A stretch of DNA of 64,000 nucleotides from JANNUT01 sp046331425 (GTDB lineage: Bacteria; Acidobacteriota; Polarisedimenticolia; J045), in assembly GCA_046331425.1 (NCBI GenBank), contig JAXLQU010000003.1, positions 124,001 through 188,000 of the forward strand, read 5' to 3'. Under the pieces are notes generated by a model. The model saw nothing but the letters and a program-made list of their open reading frames with translations. It was not told where the DNA came from and did no database searches. The position numbers and the translations under genes were made by a program. Positions 46,293 through 54,193 of this stretch are shown in pieces. Position 1 is the first letter of the stretch. Each line of letters starts with the position of its first letter.

Positions 46293-48356
46293 ATGGAAAG
46301 CGCTGCGCCTCATGAAGCGGTTAGAGAGTTTCGGCCCTATGTCTCGCCGGAACAGAACGTCGCGGAGTTCACGCTCAAGTCGATCGTGCTGGGCGCCTTC
46401 TTTGGAATCGTGTTCGGTGCCTCTACCGTGTACCTGGCGCTCAAAGCGGGCCTCACGGTATCGGCCTCGATCCCGATCGCGGTGCTCGCGATATCGATTG
46501 GCCGCAAGGTCTTCAGGACCACGATCCTCGAGAACAACATCATTCAGACGGCCGGATCGGCGGGGGAGTCGATCGCCGCAGGTGTTGTGTTTACGCTCCC
46601 GGGATTCCTTTTCCTCTCGGCCGATTCCGGCGGTGCCGACTTCTTCCGCTACTGGACGATCTTCACGCTGGCATTGATGGGAGGAATCCTCGGCACCTTG
46701 ATGATGATCCCTCTGCGTCGTTCGCTGATCGTCAAGGAGCACGGCGTCTTGCCGTACCCGGAAGGCACGGCCTGCGCATCGGTGCTGATTGCGGGAGAGA
46801 AGGGCGGACAGTTCGCGCGCACCGCGTTCCTCGGCGTCGGAGTCGCGGTGACGTACGCGGTGATGCAAAAGGTATTTCGGATCATTGCCGAGACGCCGGC
46901 CAAGGTGTCGTCGCAAGCCAGCAAGTACTTCCCCTCTGCCACCGTCAACGCCGATATCACGCCGGAGTACCTCGGTGTGGGGTACATCATCGGCCCCAAA
47001 ATCGCTGGGGTTCTGGTCGCCGGCGGCGTGATGGCGTGGTTGGGGTTGATTCCGCTCTTGGCCGCCTTGGTGCCCGGCGACACGATCGCCACGCAACTGA
47101 ACAAGCTGGGACTGCTCAAGGATCTCGCAGCGCCCGGGGCCTACGGTTGGGACCCGGCAACCCATTCCTTCGGCGATACAGCAAATGCGGTTTATCGCGC
47201 GTATGTGCGACAGATCGGTGCCGGTGCGGTAGCTGCGGGCGGTTTCATAACACTGCTCAAGACGCTCCCAACAATCATCTCGTCCTTCCGTGACAGCGTG
47301 ACGTCGATGAAAGACAAACAGGCCGCCGCGTCGATCCGCAGAACCGAGCGCGATCTGTCGGTCAAGACGGTGCTCTTCGGGAGCGCCGCGCTGGTACTGC
47401 TGACGGCGCTGCTACCGATCGTCCCAGGCAATTCGATCTTGGGAAAACTGTTTCTGGGTGTGCTGATCGTGATCTTCGGCTTTTTCTTCGTGACCGTTGC
47501 GAGCCGGATCGTGGGGATCAGCGGTTCGTCCTCCAACCCCATTTCGGGAATGACGATCGCGACACTGATGGGCACCTGCCTGGTGTTCACGTTGATCGGC
47601 TGGACTGGTAGCGCTTACGAACCGATGGCGCTGGTAGTAGGTGGCATGGTGTGCATCGCCGCCGCCAACGGCGGCGCGACCAGCCAGGACCTCAAGACCG
47701 GTTACATCGTCGGAGCCACGCCGAGGTTTCAGCAGCTATCACTCTTCATCGGCGCCGTGTTCTCGTCGATCGTGATCGGTCTCACGGTCAAGCTGTTGGA
47801 CACGCCGCCGGTCGGCACGGATCCATCGGTCCTGCACATGATCGGCACGCAGACCTATCCCGCCCCACAGGGGACTCTGATGGCAACGCTGATCAAAGGG
47901 CTGCTGTCATTCAATCTCGACTGGGTCTTCGTGCTCGTGGGCGCGTTCTTCGCCATCACGATGGAACTCTGCGGCGTGAAGTCGCTTTCATTCGCGGTCG
48001 GTGCCTATCTTCCACTCTCGACAACCTTGCCGATTTTCGTCGGCGGCGCTGTCAAGGGTGTTGTCGATTGGGTCGCGGCGCGTAAGGGCGAGACGGTCGA
48101 GGACAGTGAATTGGGCTCGGGGAGCCTGTTTGCAACCGGCTTGGTCGCCGGCGGCGCGCTTTTGGGAGTGATCATCGCCGGTCTGACCGTGTGGCCCCGC
48201 TCTGCCGCGATTCTCACTAAGTTGAATCTCGAGCATTCCCTGCGGGATGCGCTCGGTGAGGGTGGCTACATGATCCTGGGGGCGCTGTTCTTCCTTGGGA
48301 TGGCCGCAATCCTCTACAGCGTGGCGCGCAAGCCGCTCGCCTCCAAGCTCGAGTAG
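46293..48356 (+). CDS. OPT-family oligopeptide transporter
   Basis: The 687-residue integral membrane protein starts at an ATG 8 nt downstream of GAGGGG. It has many hydrophobic segments and the family hallmarks ALKAGLTVSASIPIAVLAI, NNIIQTAGSAGESIAAG, LPYPEGTACA and GSSSNPISGMTIATLMG. OPT proteins of this type import oligopeptides or metal-peptide complexes with protons. A cysteine dioxygenase gene follows after 9 nt on the same strand and a YeiH-type exporter overlaps that, so the three probably form one transcription unit. Confidence 0.92.
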   Translation: MESAAPHEAVREFRPYVSPEQNVAEFTLKSIVLGAFFGIVFGASTVYLALKAGLTVSASIPIAVLAISIGRKVFRTTILENNIIQTAGSAGESIAAGVVFTLPGFLFLSADSGGADFFRYWTIFTLALMGGILGTLMMIPLRRSLIVKEHGVLPYPEGTACASVLIAGEKGGQFARTAFLGVGVAVTYAVMQKVFRIIAETPAKVSSQASKYFPSATVNADITPEYLGVGYIIGPKIAGVLVAGGVMAWLGLIPLLAALVPGDTIATQLNKLGLLKDLAAPGAYGWDPATHSFGDTANAVYRAYVRQIGAGAVAAGGFITLLKTLPTIISSFRDSVTSMKDKQAAASIRRTERDLSVKTVLFGSAALVLLTALLPIVPGNSILGKLFLGVLIVIFGFFFVTVASRIVGISGSSSNPISGMTIATLMGTCLVFTLIGWTGSAYEPMALVVGGMVCIAAANGGATSQDLKTGYIVGATPRFQQLSLFIGAVFSSIVIGLTVKLLDTPPVGTDPSVLHMIGTQTYPAPQGTLMATLIKGLLSFNLDWVFVLVGAFFAITMELCGVKSLSFAVGAYLPLSTTLPIFVGGAVKGVVDWVAARKGETVEDSELGSGSLFATGLVAGGALLGVIIAGLTVWPRSAAILTKLNLEHSLRDALGEGGYMILGALFFLGMAAILYSVARKPLASKLE

Positions 48357-48365
48357 TGCCCAGCG

Positions 48366-48938
48366 ATGTCGATCTCTGCGTTCGAAGCGGCACTGCACCT
48401 GATCGAGCGGCTCGATGGAGCCGCTCGAGCCGGTGCAATGGAACAGGTCTGCACCAGCGTGAAAACCGCGCTCTCCGACCTGATCGCGCGCGGCGAATTG
48501 CTGCTGCCGGATCGATTCCATCTGCCGCGGGAGGGTGGTTATGCGCGCCGTCTCCTGCATCGCAACCCTGAACTGAACTACAGCGCGGTCGTAATGACAT
48601 GGTCCCCTGGTCACGTGACACCGCTGCATGATCATCGCGGGATGTGGTGCGTGGAAGGAGTCGTGTCGGGTGAGGTCGAGGTCCGTCGCTACGATCTGAT
48701 CGAGCGCGATGGCAAACGCTGTCGCTTCGCGGAAGTAGAAACGATTCGCGCCGGATGCGGTGCGTGCGGCAGCCTGATCCCGCCCTACGAGTATCACGTG
48801 CTCGGCAACGCGCTCACTGATCGCGCCACCGTCACATTGCATGTCTACGGCGGCGATATGGACACCTGCAACATCTACGAACCGCAGAGCGATGGATGGC
48901 ACCAGGAGACGGCTCTTCAGCTCGGTTGGGATGACTGA
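48366..48938 (+). CDS. Cysteine dioxygenase family protein
   Basis: The 190-residue cupin has the three-histidine iron site His88, His90 (PLHDH) and His144 (YEYHVLGN). It also carries Arg61, aligned with the substrate-carboxylate Arg of mammalian cysteine dioxygenase. Cys95 (GMWCVEG) and Tyr161 (LHVYGG) align with the Cys93-Tyr157 pair that forms the thioether cofactor in the mammalian enzyme. Likely reaction: cysteine plus O2 to cysteine sulfinate; other thiols (for example 3-mercaptopropionate) cannot be excluded. It starts 9 nt after the transporter stop and overlaps the exporter gene. Confidence 0.88.
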   Translation: MSISAFEAALHLIERLDGAARAGAMEQVCTSVKTALSDLIARGELLLPDRFHLPREGGYARRLLHRNPELNYSAVVMTWSPGHVTPLHDHRGMWCVEGVVSGEVEVRRYDLIERDGKRCRFAEVETIRAGCGACGSLIPPYEYHVLGNALTDRATVTLHVYGGDMDTCNIYEPQSDGWHQETALQLGWDD

Positions 48939-50001
48939 CCGGGCGGCTCGGTCATCCCCCTCGATGGCAGACGACTCTCAGGCGTCAACAACGCAGCTCT
49001 GGCCCGGCGTGCTCTTGACGCTTGCGTTGGCAGTCAGCGCACGTGGACTGCACGCCTTGCTGCCCGGTGATCTGGGAAGAGCGCTCGGTGCGGTGTTGGT
49101 CGCCGTAGCACTGGGCCTACTGCTCAGCAATCTGATCGCACTTCCGGCCCGCTTCGGCCCGGGAATTCGCTTCTGCTACGAAACGCTGCTGCGCACAGCG
49201 ATCGTGTTGCTGGGGGCCGGCTTGTCGTTTCAATCGGCGGCGAAGATCGGCGGGCGATCGTTGCTCACGATCATGCTGTTGATGACGCTGGCACTGATCG
49301 TCGCGCACCTTTTGGGCCGGATCGTCGGGGTGCCACCCAAGCTGGCAACGCTGATCGGCGTGGGGACATCGGTCTGCGGCAACACCGCCATCAGCGCCGT
49401 CTCACCAGTGATCGGCGCCTCGGATGAAGAAACGGCGTTCGCCATCACGACCAACACGTTGTTCGGCATGCTCGCTGTCTTCGCCTATCCCTTGATCGGG
49501 CATTGGCTGGCGATGAGCGACCTGACCTTCGGGATGTGGTGCGGCACGGCCGTCAACGACACCTCGCAAGTCGTAGCGACCTCCGCGGCCTTCAGCGCCG
49601 CGGCGACGCAGACGGCGACCGTCATCAAGTTGACGCGCAATGCGCTGATGGGACCGCTAATCGTCATCATAGGCTTTTGGGCCGCTCGCAGGCGCTCCGG
49701 CGCAGCGCAGCGTTCGATCGGTGAACGGCTGAAGCAATCGGTGCCGCCGTTCGTGTTGGGCTTTTTGGCGATGGCCGCATTGAACAGCCTCGGCCTGTTC
49801 GCATCGCTTTCGGCAGCGCTGGGGTTCGACACCGGCAACGCACTCAAAGAGTGCGCATCGTTTCTGATCGTCCTCGCGCTTGCCGGTGTGGGCCTCGGTA
49901 CGCGCTTTTCTGCGATGAAGAGAATCGGCTTCGCTCCACTCTGGGTCGGTCTGGCCACGGCTCTTACGGTGTCATTGACGAGTCTGGCGCTGCACTGGTA
50001 G
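48931..50001 (+). CDS. YeiH/UPF0324-family putative sulfate exporter
   Basis: The 356-residue membrane protein starts at an ATG overlapping the dioxygenase stop; a second ATG at 48964 is equally possible. About ten membrane helices and family motifs (AIVLLGAGLSF, LIGVGTSVCGNTAISAVSPVI, GTAVNDTSQVVATSAAFS) place it in the YeiH putative sulfate exporter (PSE) family. The family function is inferred rather than proven in most members. Downstream of a cysteine dioxygenase, export of sulfite/sulfate or a cysteine-derived sulfonate is a reasonable inference. Confidence 0.85.
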   Translation: MTDRAARSSPSMADDSQASTTQLWPGVLLTLALAVSARGLHALLPGDLGRALGAVLVAVALGLLLSNLIALPARFGPGIRFCYETLLRTAIVLLGAGLSFQSAAKIGGRSLLTIMLLMTLALIVAHLLGRIVGVPPKLATLIGVGTSVCGNTAISAVSPVIGASDEETAFAITTNTLFGMLAVFAYPLIGHWLAMSDLTFGMWCGTAVNDTSQVVATSAAFSAAATQTATVIKLTRNALMGPLIVIIGFWAARRRSGAAQRSIGERLKQSVPPFVLGFLAMAALNSLGLFASLSAALGFDTGNALKECASFLIVLALAGVGLGTRFSAMKRIGFAPLWVGLATALTVSLTSLALHW

Positions 50002-50189
50002 CCCGGAATCGGGCCGCGCCCATGCGCGGCGATCGACGCGCACAACAGATTTTTTCGCTCCTAAGAAAAAATGAAAGCCCCCGCGACGCCGAATTTTCTG
50101 CGACCGGCGTATCTTTCGCCCGACGACGCCCAGCGGGTGGCGTGGCGTAGTTTCAGGAGGATTCCGTCGGGCGCTCTAACTCGGCGGGG

Positions 50190-50219
50190 GGCGGCTTCGG
50201 GTTTCGACTCGGAGCCGCC
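50190..50219. terminator. Hairpin between convergent exporter and fabI genes
   Basis: Arms GGCGGCTTCGGG (50190-50201) and CTCGGAGCCGCC (50208-50219) pair at 10 of 12 positions with a 6-nt loop. It lies in the 242-nt gap between two convergent genes, so it may act as a bidirectional terminator, though no T-tract is present. The rest of the gap shows no gene. Confidence 0.45.
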
Positions 50220-50243
50220 TCACTTGGCAACCATCACCGCCTG

Positions 50244-51029
50244 TCAGTAGCCGATATTGCTCACACCGCAATCGACGTAGATCGTTTCGCCGGTGACGCC
50301 GCTGGCCAAATCGGAAATCAGATAGACCGCCGTGCCACCGACATCGGGGCCCTCGACGTTGCGACGCAGTGGAGCGCGCTGCTCGTTGAACTTGAGAATC
50401 TCGCGGAAGCCATGGATCCCCATTGCCGCGAGCGTACGAAACGGGCCGCCCGAGATGCAGTTGACACGGATGTTCTGGGGTCCCAGGTCGGATGCGAGGT
50501 AACGCGTGCTGCACTCCAACGCCGCCTTGGCCACACCCATTACGTTGTATCCAACGACCACCTTTTCGGCCCCGTAGTACGACATCGACAGGATCGACCC
50601 TCCCCCCGAATCGGCCATCAGTCCGCGCGCCCGCTTGGCCATGCCGACCAGCGTCCAGGCTGAGATATCGATCGCTTGGTTCCACGCTTCACGCGGCGTC
50701 TCGATGAACTTGTCCGGCGCGAGGTAGTCCTTGTTCGCGAACGCAATCGAGTGGATCAGAAAATCGAGGCGCGAGAACTGCCTGGCGTACTTGTCGAAGA
50801 TCGCGTCGAGTTGCTGATCGGAACCGGCGTCGCAGGTCTGGATCCACGGGTCGGTTTCACCCAACGCCAACACGGCGTCGCGAGTGCGCTCCACCGCCTT
50901 GTCGAACGGTAGGGCCTGATAGGCGCAGCTGGCGCCGTGTTCGCGCAACGCCTTGGCAATGTGCCAAGCGTAGGAACGCTCATTGGCGATACCGAAGATC
51001 AGACCGGTCTTGCCTTCCAGCAGTTTCAT
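50244..51029 (-). CDS. fabI: Enoyl-[acyl-carrier-protein] reductase (NADH)
   Basis: The 261-residue short-chain dehydrogenase opens with GKTGLIFGIANERSYAW, the FabI nucleotide-binding signature. The catalytic segment SYYGAEKVVVGYNVMGVAKA has the Tyr-x6-Lys pair in the FabI spacing, and ISGGPFRTLAAMGI follows. It reduces trans-2-enoyl-ACP in the last step of fatty-acid elongation. It is cytosolic and the gene is monocistronic by position, with divergent transcription from the M20 peptidase gene about 45 nt away. Confidence 0.96.
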   Translation of the reverse strand: MKLLEGKTGLIFGIANERSYAWHIAKALREHGASCAYQALPFDKAVERTRDAVLALGETDPWIQTCDAGSDQQLDAIFDKYARQFSRLDFLIHSIAFANKDYLAPDKFIETPREAWNQAIDISAWTLVGMAKRARGLMADSGGGSILSMSYYGAEKVVVGYNVMGVAKAALECSTRYLASDLGPQNIRVNCISGGPFRTLAAMGIHGFREILKFNEQRAPLRRNVEGPDVGGTAVYLISDLASGVTGETIYVDCGVSNIGY

Positions 51030-51074
51030 GCGGACCTCGTGAGTGGCGGGTTGCCGGCGTTATCCTACCCGAGC

Positions 51075-52319
51075 ATGAACCCTGAACGTAAACAGGCCTA
51101 CCAGCGCTGCCTCGAGGATCGCCTACCCGGCACTCTGTCGTTGCTCGAGCAACTGGTCGCGGTGAACTCTCATTCGCGAGCTCGTTCAGGACTTCTGGAG
51201 AACGCGCGGTTGGTGGCGGGCGCCTTCGAACCGCTGGGATTCACGGCGCGGCAGGTCGCCGATGCCGATCCCGAACGCGGCGATCATCTATTTCTCGTTC
51301 GACGCGGCGAAGGTCCGCAGTCGATTGCGTTGGTAAGTCACCTCGATACGGTCTACACCGCCGAACAAGAAGCGGCGAACGACTTTCGTTGGCGCGAGGA
51401 AGGGTCGCGGATCTATGGCCCAGGAGTGGCCGACATCAAAGGCGGGACAGCACTCATTCATTTGGTGCTGACCGCCCTCGCTGCGGTCGATCGAGAGTTC
51501 TTCGAGCGAATTTCCTGGCACGTGCTGCTGAACGCTGCCGAGGAAGAAGGCAACTTGCAGTTCCCGGAATTGGCGCGCGCGGCGTTGCCATCAGGGCTCG
51601 CCGCCTGCTTGGTCTACGAACCGGGCAATCCCGATCCTCACGACCCGGCCGGTTCGTGCATCACGCGTTCACGTCGCGGCAGCGCGCGCTTTCTGGTCGA
51701 GACCATCGGTCGCGAGGCGCACGCCGGCAGCGGCCATCGTCAGGGCGCCAACGCGATCCGCCAACTGGCCCGCGTGATCGAACGAATCGAAGCGATGACC
51801 GATCACGCGCGCGGCCTGACGTTCAACGTCGGAATCGTCGGTGGCGGCGTGGCCAGCAACACGGTGCCGGGTCGCGCCTTCGCACAGGTCGATACGCGCG
51901 CTGAATCGCCGGCCGATCAACAACAGCAGATCCAACAACTGCTGGCGCTGGCCGGTGGGGGGGACGTCGTAAGCATCGACCAACCGTTCCCCTGCCGCAT
52001 CGTCGTGCAGCGCCATTCGTGCTACCCGCCCTGGCCGGAATCCGCCACGAGTATGGCGCTGGCCCGCACGGCAGAAGCAGCCGCGGCGTCGTTGGGACAG
52101 CGCGTGGTGGCGGAGCATCGTGCCGGAGCCAGCGATGCCAACCATCTGTGGAACGTAGCGCCCACGCTGTGCAGCCTCGGTCCTGTCGGTCGCAACATCC
52201 ACTGCTCCGTGCACGACCCGGAACATGGGCTGACACAAGAGTCGATCGATCGAACCACGATCGTTCCGCGAGCACTGTTGAGCGTGGCGTTGCTATATCG
52301 GCTGCTGTCGGCACCATAG
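51075..52319 (+). CDS. M20-family zinc metallopeptidase (glutamate carboxypeptidase-like)
   Basis: The 414-residue protein has the full M20 metal set: His89 and Asp91 in SHLDTV, the bridging Asp120 in GPGVADIKGG, Glu156-Glu157 in NAAEEEGN, a later Glu in LVYEPGNP and the C-terminal His in HCSVHDPEHGL. The lid domain lies between. It resembles carboxypeptidase G2/ArgE-type enzymes that release C-terminal residues or deacylate amino acids. There is no signal peptide. The ATG at 51075 was chosen because the frame upstream overlaps fabI. Confidence 0.88.
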   Translation: MNPERKQAYQRCLEDRLPGTLSLLEQLVAVNSHSRARSGLLENARLVAGAFEPLGFTARQVADADPERGDHLFLVRRGEGPQSIALVSHLDTVYTAEQEAANDFRWREEGSRIYGPGVADIKGGTALIHLVLTALAAVDREFFERISWHVLLNAAEEEGNLQFPELARAALPSGLAACLVYEPGNPDPHDPAGSCITRSRRGSARFLVETIGREAHAGSGHRQGANAIRQLARVIERIEAMTDHARGLTFNVGIVGGGVASNTVPGRAFAQVDTRAESPADQQQQIQQLLALAGGGDVVSIDQPFPCRIVVQRHSCYPPWPESATSMALARTAEAAAASLGQRVVAEHRAGASDANHLWNVAPTLCSLGPVGRNIHCSVHDPEHGLTQESIDRTTIVPRALLSVALLYRLLSAP

Positions 52320-52342
52320 TTGCTGACGCCGAGCGTCGCCGA

Positions 52343-53464
52343 TCAGAACTGCCATCGCAGCCCACGCGGCTCGATGTCGAGCCCCTTGGTCCACAGGGAA
52401 ATCTGAAAACGACGACCGGCGCCGCTGGCCAAAACCAGAGCGCGCGCGGCAAGTGCGGGCTGCGCAACACCGAGCATGTCGTCGAGAATACCGAGACTCA
52501 GCAAGAACTTGTCTTGTGTGGTTCGACCAGCGACTGTGAATCCCGCACGCTGCGCCACCTTCTCCAACTGAGTCCAGTTGACGTGAGCGGTGATGTCCTG
52601 CAACCCAGGCCTGGCCAGCAGATCGTGTTGCGCTTGGTGTTTCCAATAACTCATCAGCGTGCCGTCGGAGCGCTCGGGATAGGTCAGCGTGCGCGCATCA
52701 TGTCCATAGTCGATCACGACGGCAGCTCCACGCGCGAGCACTCGCCCGACCTCACGGATCAACGACTCGGCAGCCAAACAAACCTCGCCGCTGAACCCCT
52801 CGCCGGCGCACAACCCGTACTGATCGATTCGCCACAAAACGTCTTGATTTGGTTCGTCGCCGTCGACCAAAACCAACGCGCCGTTGTCGTCTATCGCAAC
52901 GGCCCTCTCCAACAGATGTAGCCCGCGGCGCACGACCCAGTGCACCGGGAGTGCATCGAACAATTCGTTCGCCACCACCACACCGCGCAACGAGTCTCTG
53001 CCCAACTCTTCCAACGAGGCGACCTGTCGCAACTCGATGGCGCCCAGTCGATTCGCCAATCGCCGATGCTGATGCGCGCGCAGCGATCCGCTGGTTTCGA
53101 CCAGCGTCAGGCTGCGCAAGCGTGCGTAAACTTCGGGAGCATTCGCGGCCAACCCGTCGAGCAAGTCGGCCGCGAGCAGGCCGCGCCCCGGGCCGAGTTC
53201 GACCAAGTCCCACGCGCCACTACCCAACGCTGTTACGAACTCCGCGACCTGCAGCGCGATTCGTTGCCCGAAGGCGGGAGACAAGTCGCTGCTGGTCGAG
53301 AAATCGCCGGCGTTACCGGTCGTGGTCGACTCGCGCGTGTAGTAGCCGCCGGCCGGGTGGTAGAGCGCAAGCTCCATGAATTCTTCGAACGGAATACGTC
53401 CGCGAGCCGCGATGCGCGCGCGAATCTCGGCTTCAGCAGGCGTGGCGTGCGGCAGCGATTTCAA
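52343..53464 (-). CDS. MidA/NDUFAF7-family SAM-dependent methyltransferase
   Basis: The 373-residue protein has the MidA/NDUFAF7 architecture: an N-terminal helix with FEEFMELALYHPAGGYY, the SAM motif LVELGPGRGLLAADLLDGL, and later VVVANELFDALPVHWVV and VVIDYGHD. Mitochondrial NDUFAF7 methylates an arginine on the NDUFS2 (NuoD-like) subunit of complex I. The only usable start is TTG overlapping the NuoB stop (TTGA), so expression is tied to nuoB. This strongly suggests a complex I assembly role (inference). Confidence 0.88.
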   Translation of the reverse strand: MKSLPHATPAEAEIRARIAARGRIPFEEFMELALYHPAGGYYTRESTTTGNAGDFSTSSDLSPAFGQRIALQVAEFVTALGSGAWDLVELGPGRGLLAADLLDGLAANAPEVYARLRSLTLVETSGSLRAHQHRRLANRLGAIELRQVASLEELGRDSLRGVVVANELFDALPVHWVVRRGLHLLERAVAIDDNGALVLVDGDEPNQDVLWRIDQYGLCAGEGFSGEVCLAAESLIREVGRVLARGAAVVIDYGHDARTLTYPERSDGTLMSYWKHQAQHDLLARPGLQDITAHVNWTQLEKVAQRAGFTVAGRTTQDKFLLSLGILDDMLGVAQPALAARALVLASGAGRRFQISLWTKGLDIEPRGLRWQF

Positions 53465-54132
53465 TACCGGCCGAACTTACGGGCGGACATCTCGGGATGA
53501 GCCGGCAAGCTCGGTCGCGGATAAACCTGCGAGGCGTAGGTCACCGGGTTCTGCGCCGTTTCACCGGGCTGCGCGATGCTGGCGGCGGGTGCCCCGCCCG
53601 CACGTTGCGAGTCCTTCCAACGATCGAGCGCCGACGGTTCGCCGCGCTTGATTTTCTCTTGCAGCAGGATCAGTGCGTCGAGAATCGCTTCTGGGCGCGG
53701 CGGGCAACCTGAGATGTAGAAATCGACCGGGATGATTTCATCGACTCCTTGCACCGTGGAATAGCTGTTCATCATTCCACCCGAACTCGCGCAAGCACCG
53801 ATCGCGATGGCCCACTTGGGCTCGGGCATTTGGTCGTAGAGCGTTTTCAAGGGCGTGGCCATTTTCTTGCTGACGGTGCCGGCGATCAGCATCAGGTCGG
53901 CTTGCCTTGGAGAAAATCGCAGAGCCTCGGCACCGAATCGCGCCATGTCGAAGCGCGAGGCAACTACCGCCATCATCTCGATCGCACAGCAGGCCAACCC
54001 CATCGGAAAGGGCCACATCGAGTTCCGGCGCCCCCAATCGATCAGGGCCGACAGCTTGGTTGGAAAAACGCTGTCCTCGAGCGTCTGTATGACGTGCGGA
54101 TTGACCCAGGCCTTTGGCAGTTTGTCGCTCAT
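53461..54132 (-). CDS. nuoB: NADH-quinone oxidoreductase subunit B
   Basis: The 223-residue protein carries all four ligands of the terminal 4Fe-4S cluster N2: Cys48 and Cys49 (GLACCAIE), Cys114 (GACASSGG) and Cys143 (SGCPPRPE). The subunit passes electrons to quinone. A Pro/Ala-rich tail of about 50 residues after the core (RAGGAPAAS...RPSLPAHPEM) is longer than in many NuoB proteins. No other nuo gene is nearby, so this copy sits apart from the usual nuoA-N order. It lies 61 nt after a sigma-factor gene and overlaps the methyltransferase gene. Confidence 0.95.
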   Translation of the reverse strand: MSDKLPKAWVNPHVIQTLEDSVFPTKLSALIDWGRRNSMWPFPMGLACCAIEMMAVVASRFDMARFGAEALRFSPRQADLMLIAGTVSKKMATPLKTLYDQMPEPKWAIAIGACASSGGMMNSYSTVQGVDEIIPVDFYISGCPPRPEAILDALILLQEKIKRGEPSALDRWKDSQRAGGAPAASIAQPGETAQNPVTYASQVYPRPSLPAHPEMSARKFGRY

Positions 54133-54193
54133 AGGACGGGAATCCTAGGTGGCTCTGGGCGGCGACGCAAAGGGCTCCACACGATCAGGCCCG

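Noticed and set aside
53461..54132. Part of a nuo operon extending in this window
   Set aside because: Neighbours on both sides are a sigma factor and a methyltransferase; no nuoA, C, D or other subunit is encoded nearby.
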